A stretch of DNA of 64,000 bases from an uncultured Oscillospiraceae bacterium (GCA_934659425.1 CAKUHU010000003.1:85593-149592), one strand, 5' to 3'. Counted from the first letter of the stretch, positions 40,356-49,408 are shown. Notes: generated from the letters alone by a model not told the origin. Program-made: numbers and translations.

Positions 40356-41978
40356 ATGGCCTTAGACGCACTTTGCCTGTCTGCTGTGGTGCGGGAGCTC
40401 CGCACTGCTGTGCAGGGGGGACGGATCGACAAGATCTATCAACCCGGCAGCCAGGACGTAGTTTTGGCCGTCCGAGGCCCCGCGGGGAATGTGCGGGTGT
40501 TCCTCTCGGCCAATCCCAGCCATCCCCGGATCCATTTGACTGGGCTGAACCGAGAGAACCCGGAAAAGCCGCCTATGTTCTGTATGCTTTTGCGCAAGCA
40601 CCTGACTGGGGCCCGCATTCTGCGGGTGGAGCAGCCCTATATGGAGCGGATCGTCATCCTCCGCATGGAGGCTGTGGATGAGCTGGGCGACAAGGTCTCC
40701 CGTGCCCTGGTCCTGGAGGCCATGGGGCGCCGGGGCAATTTGATCCTGCTGGATGGGGAAGAGCGCATTGTGGACTGCCTGCGCCGGGTAGAGGGGGATT
40801 TGGCCGCCGGCGTGCGTCAAGTGCTCCCCGGCCTCTTTTACCGCATGCCTGAGCCCTATTTTGCCGTGCCGCCCCTGATCGAGCGGGAGCTGCGCTTTCA
40901 GGGGCAGGAGGGTGACCTGGGCCCCCAGGTGGAGCAGCTTTGGAATGCCGTGAGCGAATACCCCTCCACGCCCACCATGCTCATCCGGGATGGGAAGCCG
41001 ATGGATTTCTCTTTCCTCCCCATCCTCCAATACGGCCCCGGCACGGAACTGAAGGAGTATCCCTCCTTTGGGGAGTTGCTGGATGGCTTCTATGAGACCC
41101 GGGAGCAGGCCGAGCGCACCAAGCAGCGGGGGGAGGACCTCCTCCGAACGGTGAAAAACGCCCGTGACCGCACAGAGCGGAAGCTGGCCAATCAGCGCAG
41201 GGAGCTGGCCGCCACCAAGGATCGGGAGCGCCTGCGCCAGCTGGGAGATATTCTCACCACCAATCTGCATGCCTTGGAGAAGGGGCGCGCTACTGTCCGG
41301 CTTCAGGACTATTACGACCCAGAGGGCAGAGAGGTGGAGATCAAGGTCGATCCCCTCCTGACCCCTCAGCAGAACGCCGCCAAATACTATAAAGAATACA
41401 ACAAGGCCAAGAACGCAGAGAGCGCCCTTACCCTGCAGATCGAAAAGGGGGAAAATGATCTGGCCTATCTGGAGAGCGTTTTGGAAAACCTCTCTTTGGC
41501 AGAGGGAGAGCGAGACCTTCAAGAGATCCGGCAGGAGCTGATCGACACTGGTTATCTGCGCCGTCAGAAAAAGGCGGCCAAGCGGGAGAAACGGGTATCG
41601 GGCAAGCCCATGGAGTTTCGTACAGACGCCGGGCTGCGTGTATCAGTGGGAAAGAACAACAGCCAAAATGACCAGCTCACCACGAAAATGGCCTCCAAGG
41701 GGGACTGGTGGTTCCATACCCAGAAGATCCACGGCTCCCACGTCATCCTCTGGACACAGGGGGGGCAGCCTGATGAGGTCAGCATATCCCAGGCGGCGGC
41801 GCTGGCGGCTTGGTTCTCCCAAGGCAGGGAGGCGGGCAAGGTGCCGGTGGACTACACTCCAGTTAAATTTGTAAAAAAGCCGGCGGGGGCCCGGCCAGGT
41901 ATGGTGATCTACACTACCTATCAGACCACCATGGCGCAGCCCGATGAGGCGCTGGCTAAACGGTTGCGCGTGAAATAG
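40356..41978 (+). CDS. rqcH: Ribosome quality control protein RqcH (NFACT/FbpA family)
   Basis: A 540-residue NFACT protein. RqcH binds peptidyl-tRNA-blocked large ribosomal subunits and adds C-terminal alanine tails to stalled nascent chains. Domains: NFACT-N (about 1-210, starting MALDALCLSAVVRELRTAVQ, with GGRIDKIYQPG), helix-hairpin-helix and a long coiled coil (about 250-410, TVKNARDRTERKLANQRREL), then NFACT-R (about 430-540, DGLRVSVG-type strand DAGLRVSVGKNNSQNDQLT, and GDWWFHTQKIHGSHVILWTQ). It was earlier called fibronectin-binding protein. Gene 13 bases upstream of the response regulator. Confidence 0.94.
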   Translation: MALDALCLSAVVRELRTAVQGGRIDKIYQPGSQDVVLAVRGPAGNVRVFLSANPSHPRIHLTGLNRENPEKPPMFCMLLRKHLTGARILRVEQPYMERIVILRMEAVDELGDKVSRALVLEAMGRRGNLILLDGEERIVDCLRRVEGDLAAGVRQVLPGLFYRMPEPYFAVPPLIERELRFQGQEGDLGPQVEQLWNAVSEYPSTPTMLIRDGKPMDFSFLPILQYGPGTELKEYPSFGELLDGFYETREQAERTKQRGEDLLRTVKNARDRTERKLANQRRELAATKDRERLRQLGDILTTNLHALEKGRATVRLQDYYDPEGREVEIKVDPLLTPQQNAAKYYKEYNKAKNAESALTLQIEKGENDLAYLESVLENLSLAEGERDLQEIRQELIDTGYLRRQKKAAKREKRVSGKPMEFRTDAGLRVSVGKNNSQNDQLTTKMASKGDWWFHTQKIHGSHVILWTQGGQPDEVSISQAAALAAWFSQGREAGKVPVDYTPVKFVKKPAGARPGMVIYTTYQTTMAQPDEALAKRLRVK

Positions 41979-41991
41979 AAGGGAGGGCAAA

Positions 41992-42687
41992 ATGGACACC
42001 TTTCACATTCTGGTGGTGGAGGACGATCCTGACATCAACCGTCTGCTGTACCAGATCGTCACTGGTGCCGGCTATGACTGCCGGCAGGCCTTTTCGGGCA
42101 GCGAGGCCGCTCTGCTGGCTGAGCAGTACACCTATGACCTGATCCTGCTGGATCTGATGCTGCCGGGCTTGACCGGCGAGGAGTTCATTGCCAAGCTCCG
42201 CAAGGGGAAGACCATGCCCATCATTGTCCTCTCCGCCAAAGCGGGCTTGGAAGATCGGGTAAACGTTCTGCGCCTGGGGGCCGATGACTTTATCCCTAAG
42301 CCATTTGACAATGCGGAGGTACTGGCCCGGGTCGAGGCCCAGCTGCGCCGGTATAAGAAGTTTTCCGGCGGGACAGCGGGCGGGACGCTCCGCTGGAGTG
42401 ATTTGATCCTGGACCGGGAGAGCGTGTCGGTGACAGTGGCGGGGAGGTCGGTTTCTCTCACAGCCCGAGAGTTTGAAATCCTCTCATTGCTGATGGAACG
42501 TCCTAAGAAGGTCTTTACCCGGGAGCAGATCTATGAGCAGGTCTGGGGGGAGGAGTACATGGGGGACGACAATACCGTGAACGTCCATGTGAGCAACCTG
42601 CGGGCAAAGCTGGCCAAGGTCAGTGATACAGAGTACATCAAAACGGTGTGGGGCATCGGCTTCAAGATGGCAGAGGCAGAGGAGTGA
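41992..42687 (+). CDS. OmpR/PhoB-type response regulator
   Basis: A 231-residue two-component regulator. Receiver domain residues 4-118 with acidic pocket VVEDDPDIN (Asp 11-12), phosphoacceptor Asp54 in LILLDLMLPG, and Lys in DDFIPKPFDNAEVLARV. Winged-helix DNA-binding domain from about 130 (LTAREFEILSLLMERPKKVF, VNVHVSNLRAKLAKV). It likely pairs with the histidine kinase encoded at the end of the same cassette and controls the ABC genes between them. The stop overlaps the VanZ start by 4 bases. GGGAGGG ribosome site. Confidence 0.95.
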   Translation: MDTFHILVVEDDPDINRLLYQIVTGAGYDCRQAFSGSEAALLAEQYTYDLILLDLMLPGLTGEEFIAKLRKGKTMPIIVLSAKAGLEDRVNVLRLGADDFIPKPFDNAEVLARVEAQLRRYKKFSGGTAGGTLRWSDLILDRESVSVTVAGRSVSLTAREFEILSLLMERPKKVFTREQIYEQVWGEEYMGDDNTVNVHVSNLRAKLAKVSDTEYIKTVWGIGFKMAEAEE

Positions 42688-43265
42688 GCCGTTTGCTGCT
42701 TTCACTGGAATATTACATGGGAGAGATCTTGAAGCGGCTCCCCATCGTATTGTTGGCAGGGATCGTCTGTGCCTTCATTCTCCGAAAAGAGGGGAGACGC
42801 CTGATCTCCTGCCGAAGCATGGTATTGATCCTGGTTGTGTGTTATATGGCGGGGCTTTTATCATTGACCGCTTTGCCGAGCGGTTTATGGAGCGATATCT
42901 GGTACAGGCTTCGTTTTCATCATGACAGTGGCATACGCTATCACTTTTTTACCTTCAACTATAGCCTGCGCCTCAACTTCTGGAAAGATATGGGAGTGGA
43001 AAACTGGGGCAATCTGGCACTTTTTGTGCCGCTGGGGCTCTTTTTGCCCCTGTTGTGGAAAAAAGCTCAGGGCTGGAGGACACCTGCGCTGGGTCTGGGC
43101 TTATCGTTGCTTATTGAGTTTATCCAGCTTTTCATTGACCGGGGCTGTGATGTCAACGACCTGATCCTGAATACGATGGGGGCCGCGGCGGGGTTTCTGC
43201 TGTTTCTCCTCCTGCGGGCATTTTTTCCCCGCTTAGTGGAAAAATGCCGGGAGCGGGAACTTTAG
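42684..43265 (+). CDS. VanZ-like membrane protein
   Basis: A 193-residue protein with about five TM helices matching the VanZ family. Characteristic parts are the N-terminal segment IVLLAGIVCAFILRKEGRRL, the loop HFFTFNYSLRL, NWGNLALFVPLGLFLPLLWK and IEFIQLFIDRGCDVNDLILN ending in GAAAGF. VanZ proteins contribute low-level teicoplanin and lipoglycopeptide resistance by an unknown route. GTG 42684 overlaps the response-regulator stop (GTGA) and has AGAGG 7 bases upstream, so translation is coupled. Confidence 0.88.
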   Translation: MSRLLLSLEYYMGEILKRLPIVLLAGIVCAFILRKEGRRLISCRSMVLILVVCYMAGLLSLTALPSGLWSDIWYRLRFHHDSGIRYHFFTFNYSLRLNFWKDMGVENWGNLALFVPLGLFLPLLWKKAQGWRTPALGLGLSLLIEFIQLFIDRGCDVNDLILNTMGAAAGFLLFLLLRAFFPRLVEKCREREL

Positions 43266-43349
43266 AGTTTCTTCACCTTCCCTTTGCACTTCCTTGTTGA
43301 CTTTCTGCTATCATTCAGGCAAGCTCAAAAGAAAGCGAGGTCATGCCAG

Positions 43350-44273
43350 ATGGCAGAAAACGTATTGGTGACCCGCCGCCTGACCAAACGCTACGGTGGA
43401 GCGACGGCGGTGGATCATGTGGATCTCACCCTTCCCAAAGGGGAGATCTATGGCTTGGTGGGCCGGAATGGGGCGGGAAAGACCACCATCATCCGTATGG
43501 TGGCGGCCCAGAGTATCCCCACGGAGGGGGAAATCGAACTTTTTGGGGTCTCAGGGGTGCGAGAGCTGGAAAAGGCCCGGTCCCGCACTGGCGCCATGGT
43601 GGAGATCCCCAGCTTTTATCCCTATCTCACCGCGCGGGAGAATCTGGAATACTACCGCCGCCAGCGGGGGATCGCCGGCGCCCATGTGGTGGAAGACGCC
43701 TTGGAGCAGGTCAATCTGACCAATACCGGGAAAAAGAAGTTCAAAACCTTCTCACTGGGTATGAAGCAGCGGTTGGGACTGGCACTGGCGCTGATGAACC
43801 GGCCCGATCTGCTGCTGCTGGATGAGCCCATCAACGGCCTGGACCCCGAGGGCATCGTGGAGTTCCGCAATCTGCTGTTGGAGCTGAACCGGCAGTATCA
43901 GACCACCATCCTCATCTCCAGCCATATTCTCTCTGAGCTGCGGAACTTGGCCACCTGTTACGGCTTCATTGACTCGGGCCGGATGCTGGAGGAGATCAGT
44001 GCGGCCAAGCTGCGGGAAAAGTGCCGGGACTGCCTGGAACTGAAGGTGGATGATGCACCCAGAGCGGCTGCGCTGCTGGAGCGGGAGTTGGGGACCAGGG
44101 ACTTTGAGGTCCTGCACGGCGGGACCATCCGACTCTACGAGGGGCTGGATCAGCCCCAGCGGGTGACCGGGCTGCTGATTGGTCAGGGGATCTCCCTTTA
44201 TGGCCTGGAGCAGCGGGGAGCTGATTTAGAGGACTACTTCCTGAATCTGATCGGAGGTGTCCGCCATGGTTAA
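43350..44273 (+). CDS. ABC transporter ATP-binding protein (BcrA/LanF type)
   Basis: A 307-residue ATPase. Walker A is GRNGAGKTTIIRMVA, signature FSLGMKQRLGLALALM, Walker B LLLLDEPINGLDPEGIVEFR. The C-terminal extension of about 80 residues (ADLEDYFLNLIGG) is as in bacitracin (BcrA) and lantibiotic-immunity (LanF/CprA) ATPases. ATG 43350 follows GCGAGG. The stop overlaps the first permease start by 8 bases. With two small ABC-2 permeases it would form an exporter that removes membrane-active peptides; the substrate is inferred from cassette layout. Confidence 0.92.
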   Translation: MAENVLVTRRLTKRYGGATAVDHVDLTLPKGEIYGLVGRNGAGKTTIIRMVAAQSIPTEGEIELFGVSGVRELEKARSRTGAMVEIPSFYPYLTARENLEYYRRQRGIAGAHVVEDALEQVNLTNTGKKKFKTFSLGMKQRLGLALALMNRPDLLLLDEPINGLDPEGIVEFRNLLLELNRQYQTTILISSHILSELRNLATCYGFIDSGRMLEEISAAKLREKCRDCLELKVDDAPRAAALLERELGTRDFEVLHGGTIRLYEGLDQPQRVTGLLIGQGISLYGLEQRGADLEDYFLNLIGGVRHG

Positions 44274-45021
44274 ATATCTGAATGCAGAGCTCTACAAAGT
44301 ATTTCACCGGAAGTATCCCTTGGGCTTTTTGGCGTTTATCTTGGGCGGGATCACCTTTATAATGTTTTTGATTAAATATAACGCCGGCCCCGGCGCGGAT
44401 TTCGGATTCTTGGCGGGGGCGCTGGTCTATGTCCTCTCCACCGGACTTTATTTGGTGGTACTGATCTGCGACATGGTCTTCTCTGACCAGTATAAGCATA
44501 ACACCTTGAAGAATGAGGTCTCCTACGGAGTTCCCCGCTGGCGGATCTATTTGGGTAAGCTAACGGCGGTCATTATTTTGTCGGTGATCCTGTGTGTTAT
44601 TATCCTGGCCTTTTACCTGGGCTTGTGCTGGCTGATGTTTCCCATGGGAGAGGGCGGGGGAGAGGCCATGATTGCCTTGGGACAGGCCTGCATTCTGGCC
44701 TTCCCCCTGTGGCTTGGCGGCCTGGGCTTCTTTCTCATGCTGCTCTTTCTCGTGAAGGGCTCCGCCGCGGCATCCATTATCTACATTCTACTGACTGCAG
44801 TGCTGGGCGGGGGCTTCCTGGATCTGCTCTCTCTTCTCATGCCCAAACTGGCCTCCGTGTTCAGCGCCATCCAAAAGTGTCTGCTGACAGAGCCCTTTGG
44901 CTCGCTGATTAGCGGGGGAGTCGTGGAGATGATCCCCCACGCCTGGTGCCTGGGCTTGGCCTGGTTCGGGGGCTCTACCCTGCTGGGGCTGATGCTGTTT
45001 CGAAGGCGGGAGATCTCTTAA
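44266..45021 (+). CDS. ABC-2 type permease subunit 1
   Basis: A 251-residue protein with six predicted TM helices of the LanE/G or BcrB kind. It starts MVKYLNAELYKVFHRKYPLG, the cytoplasmic amphipathic entry helix seen in these permeases, and has the conserved SDQYKHNTLKNEVSYGVPRW loop, where KNE-x-YG interacts with the ATPase. ATG 44266 overlaps the ATPase gene; GGAGGT upstream. The stop overlaps the second permease (TAATG). Confidence 0.88.
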   Translation: MVKYLNAELYKVFHRKYPLGFLAFILGGITFIMFLIKYNAGPGADFGFLAGALVYVLSTGLYLVVLICDMVFSDQYKHNTLKNEVSYGVPRWRIYLGKLTAVIILSVILCVIILAFYLGLCWLMFPMGEGGGEAMIALGQACILAFPLWLGGLGFFLMLLFLVKGSAAASIIYILLTAVLGGGFLDLLSLLMPKLASVFSAIQKCLLTEPFGSLISGGVVEMIPHAWCLGLAWFGGSTLLGLMLFRRREIS

Positions 45022-45782
45022 TGCTCAATTATGTTGCCGCTGAATGGTATAAGCTGTTTCGGAGAAAGGGGCTCATGGGCTTCTTTGCCCTGTTGCTGCT
45101 TTTGGAGGCCGGCCTGTTTGCACCCTGGAATTGGAGCGGGTCGCCCGGGCTGAACACCTACTGCGTGATCCTCATTGGCACCCTTCCCCTGGGTTTTTTC
45201 TTGGCACCCATCATTGCCGCACAGGTCTTTGATGACCAATTTGGCCGGGGAACGCTGAAAAATGAGATCGTCTACGGCATTCCCAGGAGCCGTGTCTATC
45301 TGGGGAAGCTGACTACCGGCATGCTGATGGGGACCCAGGCGGCCCTGATCGTGCTGGGCTGGTATCTCCTATTGGCGGTGATGAGCTGCGGCCTGGGAGA
45401 TGTCTGGAGCAAGTTTTATCTGAGAATGATGCTGACCATGTTTTTGGCCGCGCTTCCCCTTTGGTTGGCCAGCTTTAGCTTGACGTTTCTGTTTTTGACG
45501 CTCATTCGAAGTGCTGCTGCAGCGGTGGCGGTCAATTATCTGGTGCTGGTGTTCAGTGTCCCCTTGGGCATGATATGGATGCAGGAGGATCGGGAACACA
45601 GCCTGCTTCTCCGGGGGCTGGATCAAATATTCTTTATCTCTCCCATGCGCGTCTTTTGTTGGGGATATGGGGGAGCGGAGGCAACGGCGTGGGGCTTTGC
45701 GGAGTGCTGGCTCATGGGGCTGGCCTGGGGAATGGCCACCACGGCTGTGGGACTGCTGGTGCTGAAGCACCGGGAGATCTGA
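45021..45782 (+). CDS. ABC-2 type permease subunit 2
   Basis: A 253-residue paralogue of the preceding permease, with six TM helices. The same landmarks appear: VAAEWYKLFRRKGLMGFFAL at the start and FGRGTLKNEIVYGIPRSRVY for the ATPase-facing loop. The pair probably arose by duplication and forms a heterodimeric channel, as LanE/LanG or CprB/CprC do. Starts at the overlapping TAATG. The histidine kinase gene follows after 22 bases. Confidence 0.88.
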   Translation: MLNYVAAEWYKLFRRKGLMGFFALLLLLEAGLFAPWNWSGSPGLNTYCVILIGTLPLGFFLAPIIAAQVFDDQFGRGTLKNEIVYGIPRSRVYLGKLTTGMLMGTQAALIVLGWYLLLAVMSCGLGDVWSKFYLRMMLTMFLAALPLWLASFSLTFLFLTLIRSAAAAVAVNYLVLVFSVPLGMIWMQEDREHSLLLRGLDQIFFISPMRVFCWGYGGAEATAWGFAECWLMGLAWGMATTAVGLLVLKHREI

Positions 45783-45804
45783 CGGAGAGAAGGAGGAGAA
45801 GTGG

Positions 45805-46758
45805 GTGCAGGCGGCGATGATTGTTTTGGCTGTGCTGTGCATAGGGTTGACCTTGCGGCTCTATGCACAGAAGAGCAATCTCCGGGCGGGAGCGGAGCAG
45901 CTCCGGCAGCGCCGGCAGGAGGGGGGAGGTGCCCCTCTCCATCTGGCGGCACCGGATAAGGCGTCAGAAGAGCTGCTGTCTGAGATAAACGCCCTGCTGA
46001 AGCTGCGGGAGGATGACCAGGCTGCGTTCCGAAACCGGGAGAAGACCATCCGGCAGCAGGTGGCCAACGTGTCCCACGATCTCCGGACTCCCCTCACCTC
46101 TATCTTGGGCTACCTCCAGCTTTTGGAGGATGGAAGTTTGACAGAGGCCCAGCGCCGGTCCTATTTGGAAGTTGTAGAGGGGAGGGCAAAGGCCCTTCAA
46201 AGCCTGATTATCAGCTTTTATGACCTCTCCCGCTTGGAGGCGGGGGAGTATCCCATTGTCCGGGAGCAGGTGGACCTGCGGGAGGTCATCTGCCAGCTTT
46301 TGGCGGCCTTTTATGATGAGCTGGAGGCCCATTTCCAGGTGGAGGTGGCACTGCCTGAGGATTTGCCCTTGGTATGGGGAGATCAGGCCGCCCTGTCCAG
46401 AGTTTATACCAATCTGCTCCGGAATGCATTGGAGCATGGGAGCGGGACACTCTCCATCCAGGCCCGGCGGACGGAGGCGGGGGTGGAGACCTGCTTTACC
46501 AACGGCGGGGCGGAGCTGACCCAGGAGCAACTTCCCCATGTCTTTGACCGATTTTTTACCTCGGACCAGACCAGGTCCGGCCGGAACACGGGGTTGGGGC
46601 TGGCCATTGTGAAGGTGCTGACGGACCAGATGGGAGGAAGCGCAAAGGCCGATTTGAGAGACGGAAAGTTCTCTGTGGCCTTGTGCTGGAGGAGTGAATC
46701 GAGCGGCCCTGGACGGAGAAAATTAGAAAATATTTCCAAAAAAGAGGAAGCGGAGTGA
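45805..46758 (+). CDS. Sensor histidine kinase with a single TM helix
   Basis: A 317-residue kinase. One N-terminal TM helix (MIVLAVLCIGLTLRLYA), a short linker, the HisKA domain with NVSHDLRTPLTSILGYLQLL (phospho-His about residue 91), and HATPase_c with NLLRNALEHGSG, FDRFFTSDQTRSG and NTGLGLAIVKVLTDQMGG. There is almost no extracellular sensing domain, like intramembrane-sensing kinases that detect cell-wall-active peptides through their ABC partner. GTG 45805 is preceded by AGGAGG. Last gene of the cassette; partners the regulator at 41992. Confidence 0.93.
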   Translation: MQAAMIVLAVLCIGLTLRLYAQKSNLRAGAEQLRQRRQEGGGAPLHLAAPDKASEELLSEINALLKLREDDQAAFRNREKTIRQQVANVSHDLRTPLTSILGYLQLLEDGSLTEAQRRSYLEVVEGRAKALQSLIISFYDLSRLEAGEYPIVREQVDLREVICQLLAAFYDELEAHFQVEVALPEDLPLVWGDQAALSRVYTNLLRNALEHGSGTLSIQARRTEAGVETCFTNGGAELTQEQLPHVFDRFFTSDQTRSGRNTGLGLAIVKVLTDQMGGSAKADLRDGKFSVALCWRSESSGPGRRKLENISKKEEAE

Positions 46759-46779
46759 GAGCTCTGCCTCTCTTTTTTT
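46743..46779 (+). terminator. Terminator of the regulator-ABC-kinase cassette
   Basis: AGAGGAAGCGGAG / GCTCTGCCTCT imperfect stem overlapping the kinase stop codon, followed by CTTTTTTT. Confidence 0.7.
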
Positions 46780-46798
46780 GGAAAAAGCGGCTGAAATC

Positions 46799-46827
46799 TT
46801 GACATTATCGGTGGAAACTGATAAAGT
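46799..46827 (+). promoter_or_regulatory. nfnAB promoter
   Basis: TTGACA (46799-46804), 17 bases, TAAAGT (46822-46827). Confidence 0.65.
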
Positions 46828-46877
46828 TTTTACGATATACATTGGCGGAGAACGCCCATGAAAGAGGTCATTTTCAT

Positions 46878-47735
46878 ATGGTTAAGATCGTACGAAAAAA
46901 GGAACTCAATTCCACTGTTACACTGCTGGAAGTGGAGGCCCCTCTCATTGCGAAGAAGGCCCAGGCGGGACAATTTATTATTTTTCGGCTGGATGAGATG
47001 GGAGAGCGGGTGCCCCTGACCATCTCGGATTATGACCGGGAAAAGGGAACGGTCACCATCATCTTCCAGAAGGTGGGTTTGTCCACGGAGCTACTGGGAG
47101 ATCTGAACGAGGGAGACACGATCATGGATTTTGTGGGCCCGTTGGGGATTCCTACAGAACTGCCGGAGCGGGCCAAGCGGGTGTGCGTCATTGGCGGCGG
47201 TGTGGGCTGCGCCATCGCTTATCCTCAGGCCAAGACCCTTCACGCCCAGGGCTTGGATGTGGATGTCATCGTGGGCTTCCGTTCCAAGGATATTGTCATC
47301 TTGGAAGATGAGTTCAAGGAGGTCAGCGGCCGCTTTTATCTCATGACCGACGACGGCACCTATGGGGAGAAGGGGCTGGTCACCAACAAGCTGCAGGAGC
47401 TCATCGATGAGGGCGCCCAATATGACGCGGTCATTGCCATCGGCCCTGTCCCCATGATGAAGTTTGTCTGTAAGACCACGGAGCCGTACGGCATCAAGAC
47501 CATTGTGAGTTTGAATCCGCTGATGATCGACGGCACAGGCATGTGCGGCTGCTGCCGGGTCACAGTGGGCGGAAAGGTCCGTTTTGCCTGCGTGGATGGG
47601 CCCGACTTTGACGGCCATCAGGTGGATTTTGATGAGCTGATGAACCGCAATGCCGTCTATCGGGAGCAGGAGAGTGAAGAAAAAGAGCGCCATGACTGCC
47701 GCCTGGATCAGATGGGCAAGGCCCTGATCCGGTAA
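46878..47735 (+). CDS. nfnA: NfnA: FAD/NAD- and 2Fe-2S-binding subunit of NADH-dependent ferredoxin:NADP oxidoreductase
   Basis: A 285-residue flavoprotein subunit. N-terminal FAD domain with QAGQFIIFRLDEMGERVPLT; NAD domain with VCVIGGGVGCAIAYPQAK; C-terminal 2Fe-2S site with MCGCCRVTVGGKVRFACVDG, the four-Cys pattern of the PyrK/sulfide-dehydrogenase family. Together with the next gene it forms the electron-bifurcating NfnAB complex, which links NADH, NADPH and ferredoxin pools in anaerobes. Related pairs are also annotated as glutamate synthase or sulfide dehydrogenase subunits. ATG 46878 has AAAGAGG; 13 bases separate it from nfnB. Confidence 0.9.
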   Translation: MVKIVRKKELNSTVTLLEVEAPLIAKKAQAGQFIIFRLDEMGERVPLTISDYDREKGTVTIIFQKVGLSTELLGDLNEGDTIMDFVGPLGIPTELPERAKRVCVIGGGVGCAIAYPQAKTLHAQGLDVDVIVGFRSKDIVILEDEFKEVSGRFYLMTDDGTYGEKGLVTNKLQELIDEGAQYDAVIAIGPVPMMKFVCKTTEPYGIKTIVSLNPLMIDGTGMCGCCRVTVGGKVRFACVDGPDFDGHQVDFDELMNRNAVYREQESEEKERHDCRLDQMGKALIR

Positions 47736-47748
47736 GGAGGAGAGAAAT

Positions 47749-49134
47749 ATGCCGAATATGAGTCCAACGAAAGTGCCTGCCGAGGAGCAGGAGCCGCTGG
47801 TCCGCAATAAAAACTTTTTGGAGGTCTCTCTGGGGTATACTCCGGAGCAGGCTGTGGAGGAGGCCCGGCGGTGCCTCAACTGTAAGAACAAGCCCTGTGT
47901 GGCGGGCTGCCCGGTGAATATTCGCATCCCTGAGTTCATCGCCAAAGTGGCCGAGGGCGATTTCAGGGCCGCCTATGAGGTGATCTCCGACACCAACGCC
48001 CTGCCCTGTGTCTCCGGCCGCGTCTGCCCCCAGGAGAATCAGTGTGAGGAGCGGTGTGTCCGGGGCATCAAAGGGGAGGCGGTGGCCATCGGCCGTCTGG
48101 AGCGATTTGTGGCTGACTGGTACATGAAGAATGTCAACGCCATGCCGGAAAAGCCCCAATCCAACGGTATCAAGGTGGCGGTGGTAGGCTCAGGCCCCGC
48201 CGGATTGACCTGTGCCAGCGATCTGGCGAAAAAGGGGTACGAGGTCACGATCTTTGAGGCCTTCCACACCGCCGGCGGCGTGCTGGTCTATGGGATCCCC
48301 GAGTTCCGTCTCCCCAAGGCCATCGTCCAAAGCGAGGTAAATAAACTGAAGGCGCTGGGAGTGGATCTTCAGTTGGATGTAGTGGTGGGCCGGACCATCA
48401 CTATCGACGAGCTGTTGGAGGAGGGCTACCAAGCAGTCTTTGTGGGCTCGGGCGCGGGCTTGCCCATGTTTATGGGTATCCCGGGAGAGAGCTTGGCGGG
48501 TGTGTATTCCGCCAATGAATATCTGACTCGTGTGAATCTGATGAAGGCCTATCTGGACGATTACGACACGCCCCTGAGACGGAGCCACTCGGTGGCCGTG
48601 GTAGGCGGCGGCAATGTGGCCATGGACGCTGCCCGGTGTGCTAAGCGGATGGGGGCGGAAAAGGTCTATCTTCTTTACCGTCGGGCCGAGGAGGAGATGC
48701 CCGCCCGCCGCGAGGAGATCAACCACGCCAAGGAGGAGGAGATCGATTTTCGCCTCCAGGTAAATCCGGTGCGAATCTTGGGCAATGAAAAGGGCCAGGT
48801 AAATCAGGTCGAGTGCGTGCGGATGCGGCTGCAGGCCCCTGACGAGAGCGGCCGGCGTTCCCCCAAGGAGGTCCCCGGTTCCAACTTTTTCTTGAATGTG
48901 GATACGGTGATCATGGCGCTGGGCACGAATCCCAATCCCCTGATCCGCTCCACCACCCCGGGGCTGGAAGTGAACCGGAAGGGCTGCCTTTTGGTGGATG
49001 AGGACACCCTGAAGACCACTCGGGACGGGATTTATGCCGGCGGCGATGCCGTCACTGGCGCCGCCACCGTGATTCTGGCCATGGGCGCGGGCAAGAAAGC
49101 GGCCCAGGCCATTGACGAGTATCTAAGCAAATAA
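47749..49134 (+). CDS. nfnB: NfnB: NADP- and 4Fe-4S-binding subunit (GltD-like)
   Basis: A 461-residue subunit related to the small subunit of glutamate synthase. The N-terminal helical region binds two 4Fe-4S clusters through CLNCKNKPCVAGCPVNI and LPCVSGRVCPQENQCEERCV. An FAD Rossmann motif VVGSGPAGLTCASDLAKKGY and an NADP motif VVGGGNVAMDAARCAKRMGA follow. GATDAVTGA-type C terminus is seen as GDAVTGAATVILAMGAGKKA. No glutamate synthase large subunit is nearby, supporting the Nfn assignment over glutamate synthesis. GGAGGAG ribosome site; terminator after the gene. Confidence 0.92.
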   Translation: MPNMSPTKVPAEEQEPLVRNKNFLEVSLGYTPEQAVEEARRCLNCKNKPCVAGCPVNIRIPEFIAKVAEGDFRAAYEVISDTNALPCVSGRVCPQENQCEERCVRGIKGEAVAIGRLERFVADWYMKNVNAMPEKPQSNGIKVAVVGSGPAGLTCASDLAKKGYEVTIFEAFHTAGGVLVYGIPEFRLPKAIVQSEVNKLKALGVDLQLDVVVGRTITIDELLEEGYQAVFVGSGAGLPMFMGIPGESLAGVYSANEYLTRVNLMKAYLDDYDTPLRRSHSVAVVGGGNVAMDAARCAKRMGAEKVYLLYRRAEEEMPARREEINHAKEEEIDFRLQVNPVRILGNEKGQVNQVECVRMRLQAPDESGRRSPKEVPGSNFFLNVDTVIMALGTNPNPLIRSTTPGLEVNRKGCLLVDEDTLKTTRDGIYAGGDAVTGAATVILAMGAGKKAAQAIDEYLSK

Positions 49135-49143
49135 AAGAAAAGC

Positions 49144-49182
49144 AAAAAGGACGCGGAAGGCTCAGCCTTCCGCGTCCTTTTT
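49144..49182. terminator. Bidirectional terminator between nfnB and the convergent DUF6774 gene
   Basis: AAAAAGGACGCGGAAGGC / GCCTTCCGCGTCCTTTTT, an 18-bp perfect stem with a CTCA-type loop. Confidence 0.9.
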
Positions 49183-49365
49183 GTTGCCAAAGGAACCGGG
49201 ACAAGCGGGAGAAGGGGTAGCCAGCAGGGCCAAATTGTCTCCCAACACCTCAAAAAAGGCGCTCAGCAGCTGCAGTTGGTCCGTGTTCAGCTCCCGGGCG
49301 ATCTGAATGGCTACCAGGGTGGCCAAAAGCACCAATCCCGCTTGTGTGTTACAGCCCTGTTCCAT
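49162..49365 (-). CDS. DUF6774-like small protein
   Basis: A 67-residue protein beginning MEQGCNTQAGLVLLATLVAI, then QIARELNTDQLQLLSAFFEV, and ending with a Pro/Gly/Cys-rich tail. The combination of a short hydrophobic helix (ATLVAIQIA) and an amphipathic helix (LLSAFFEVLGDNLALLA) matches a small clostridial family of unknown role that I recall as DUF6774. ATG 49365 has AAGGAGGG 7 bases upstream, which supports that it is a real gene. The last codons overlap the terminator stem. Confidence 0.7.
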   Translation of the reverse strand: MEQGCNTQAGLVLLATLVAIQIARELNTDQLQLLSAFFEVLGDNLALLATPSPACPGSFGNKKDAEG

Positions 49366-49408
49366 CCAGCACCCTCCTTTGCCTTGACACATTTTATTCA
49401 CAGGGGCA

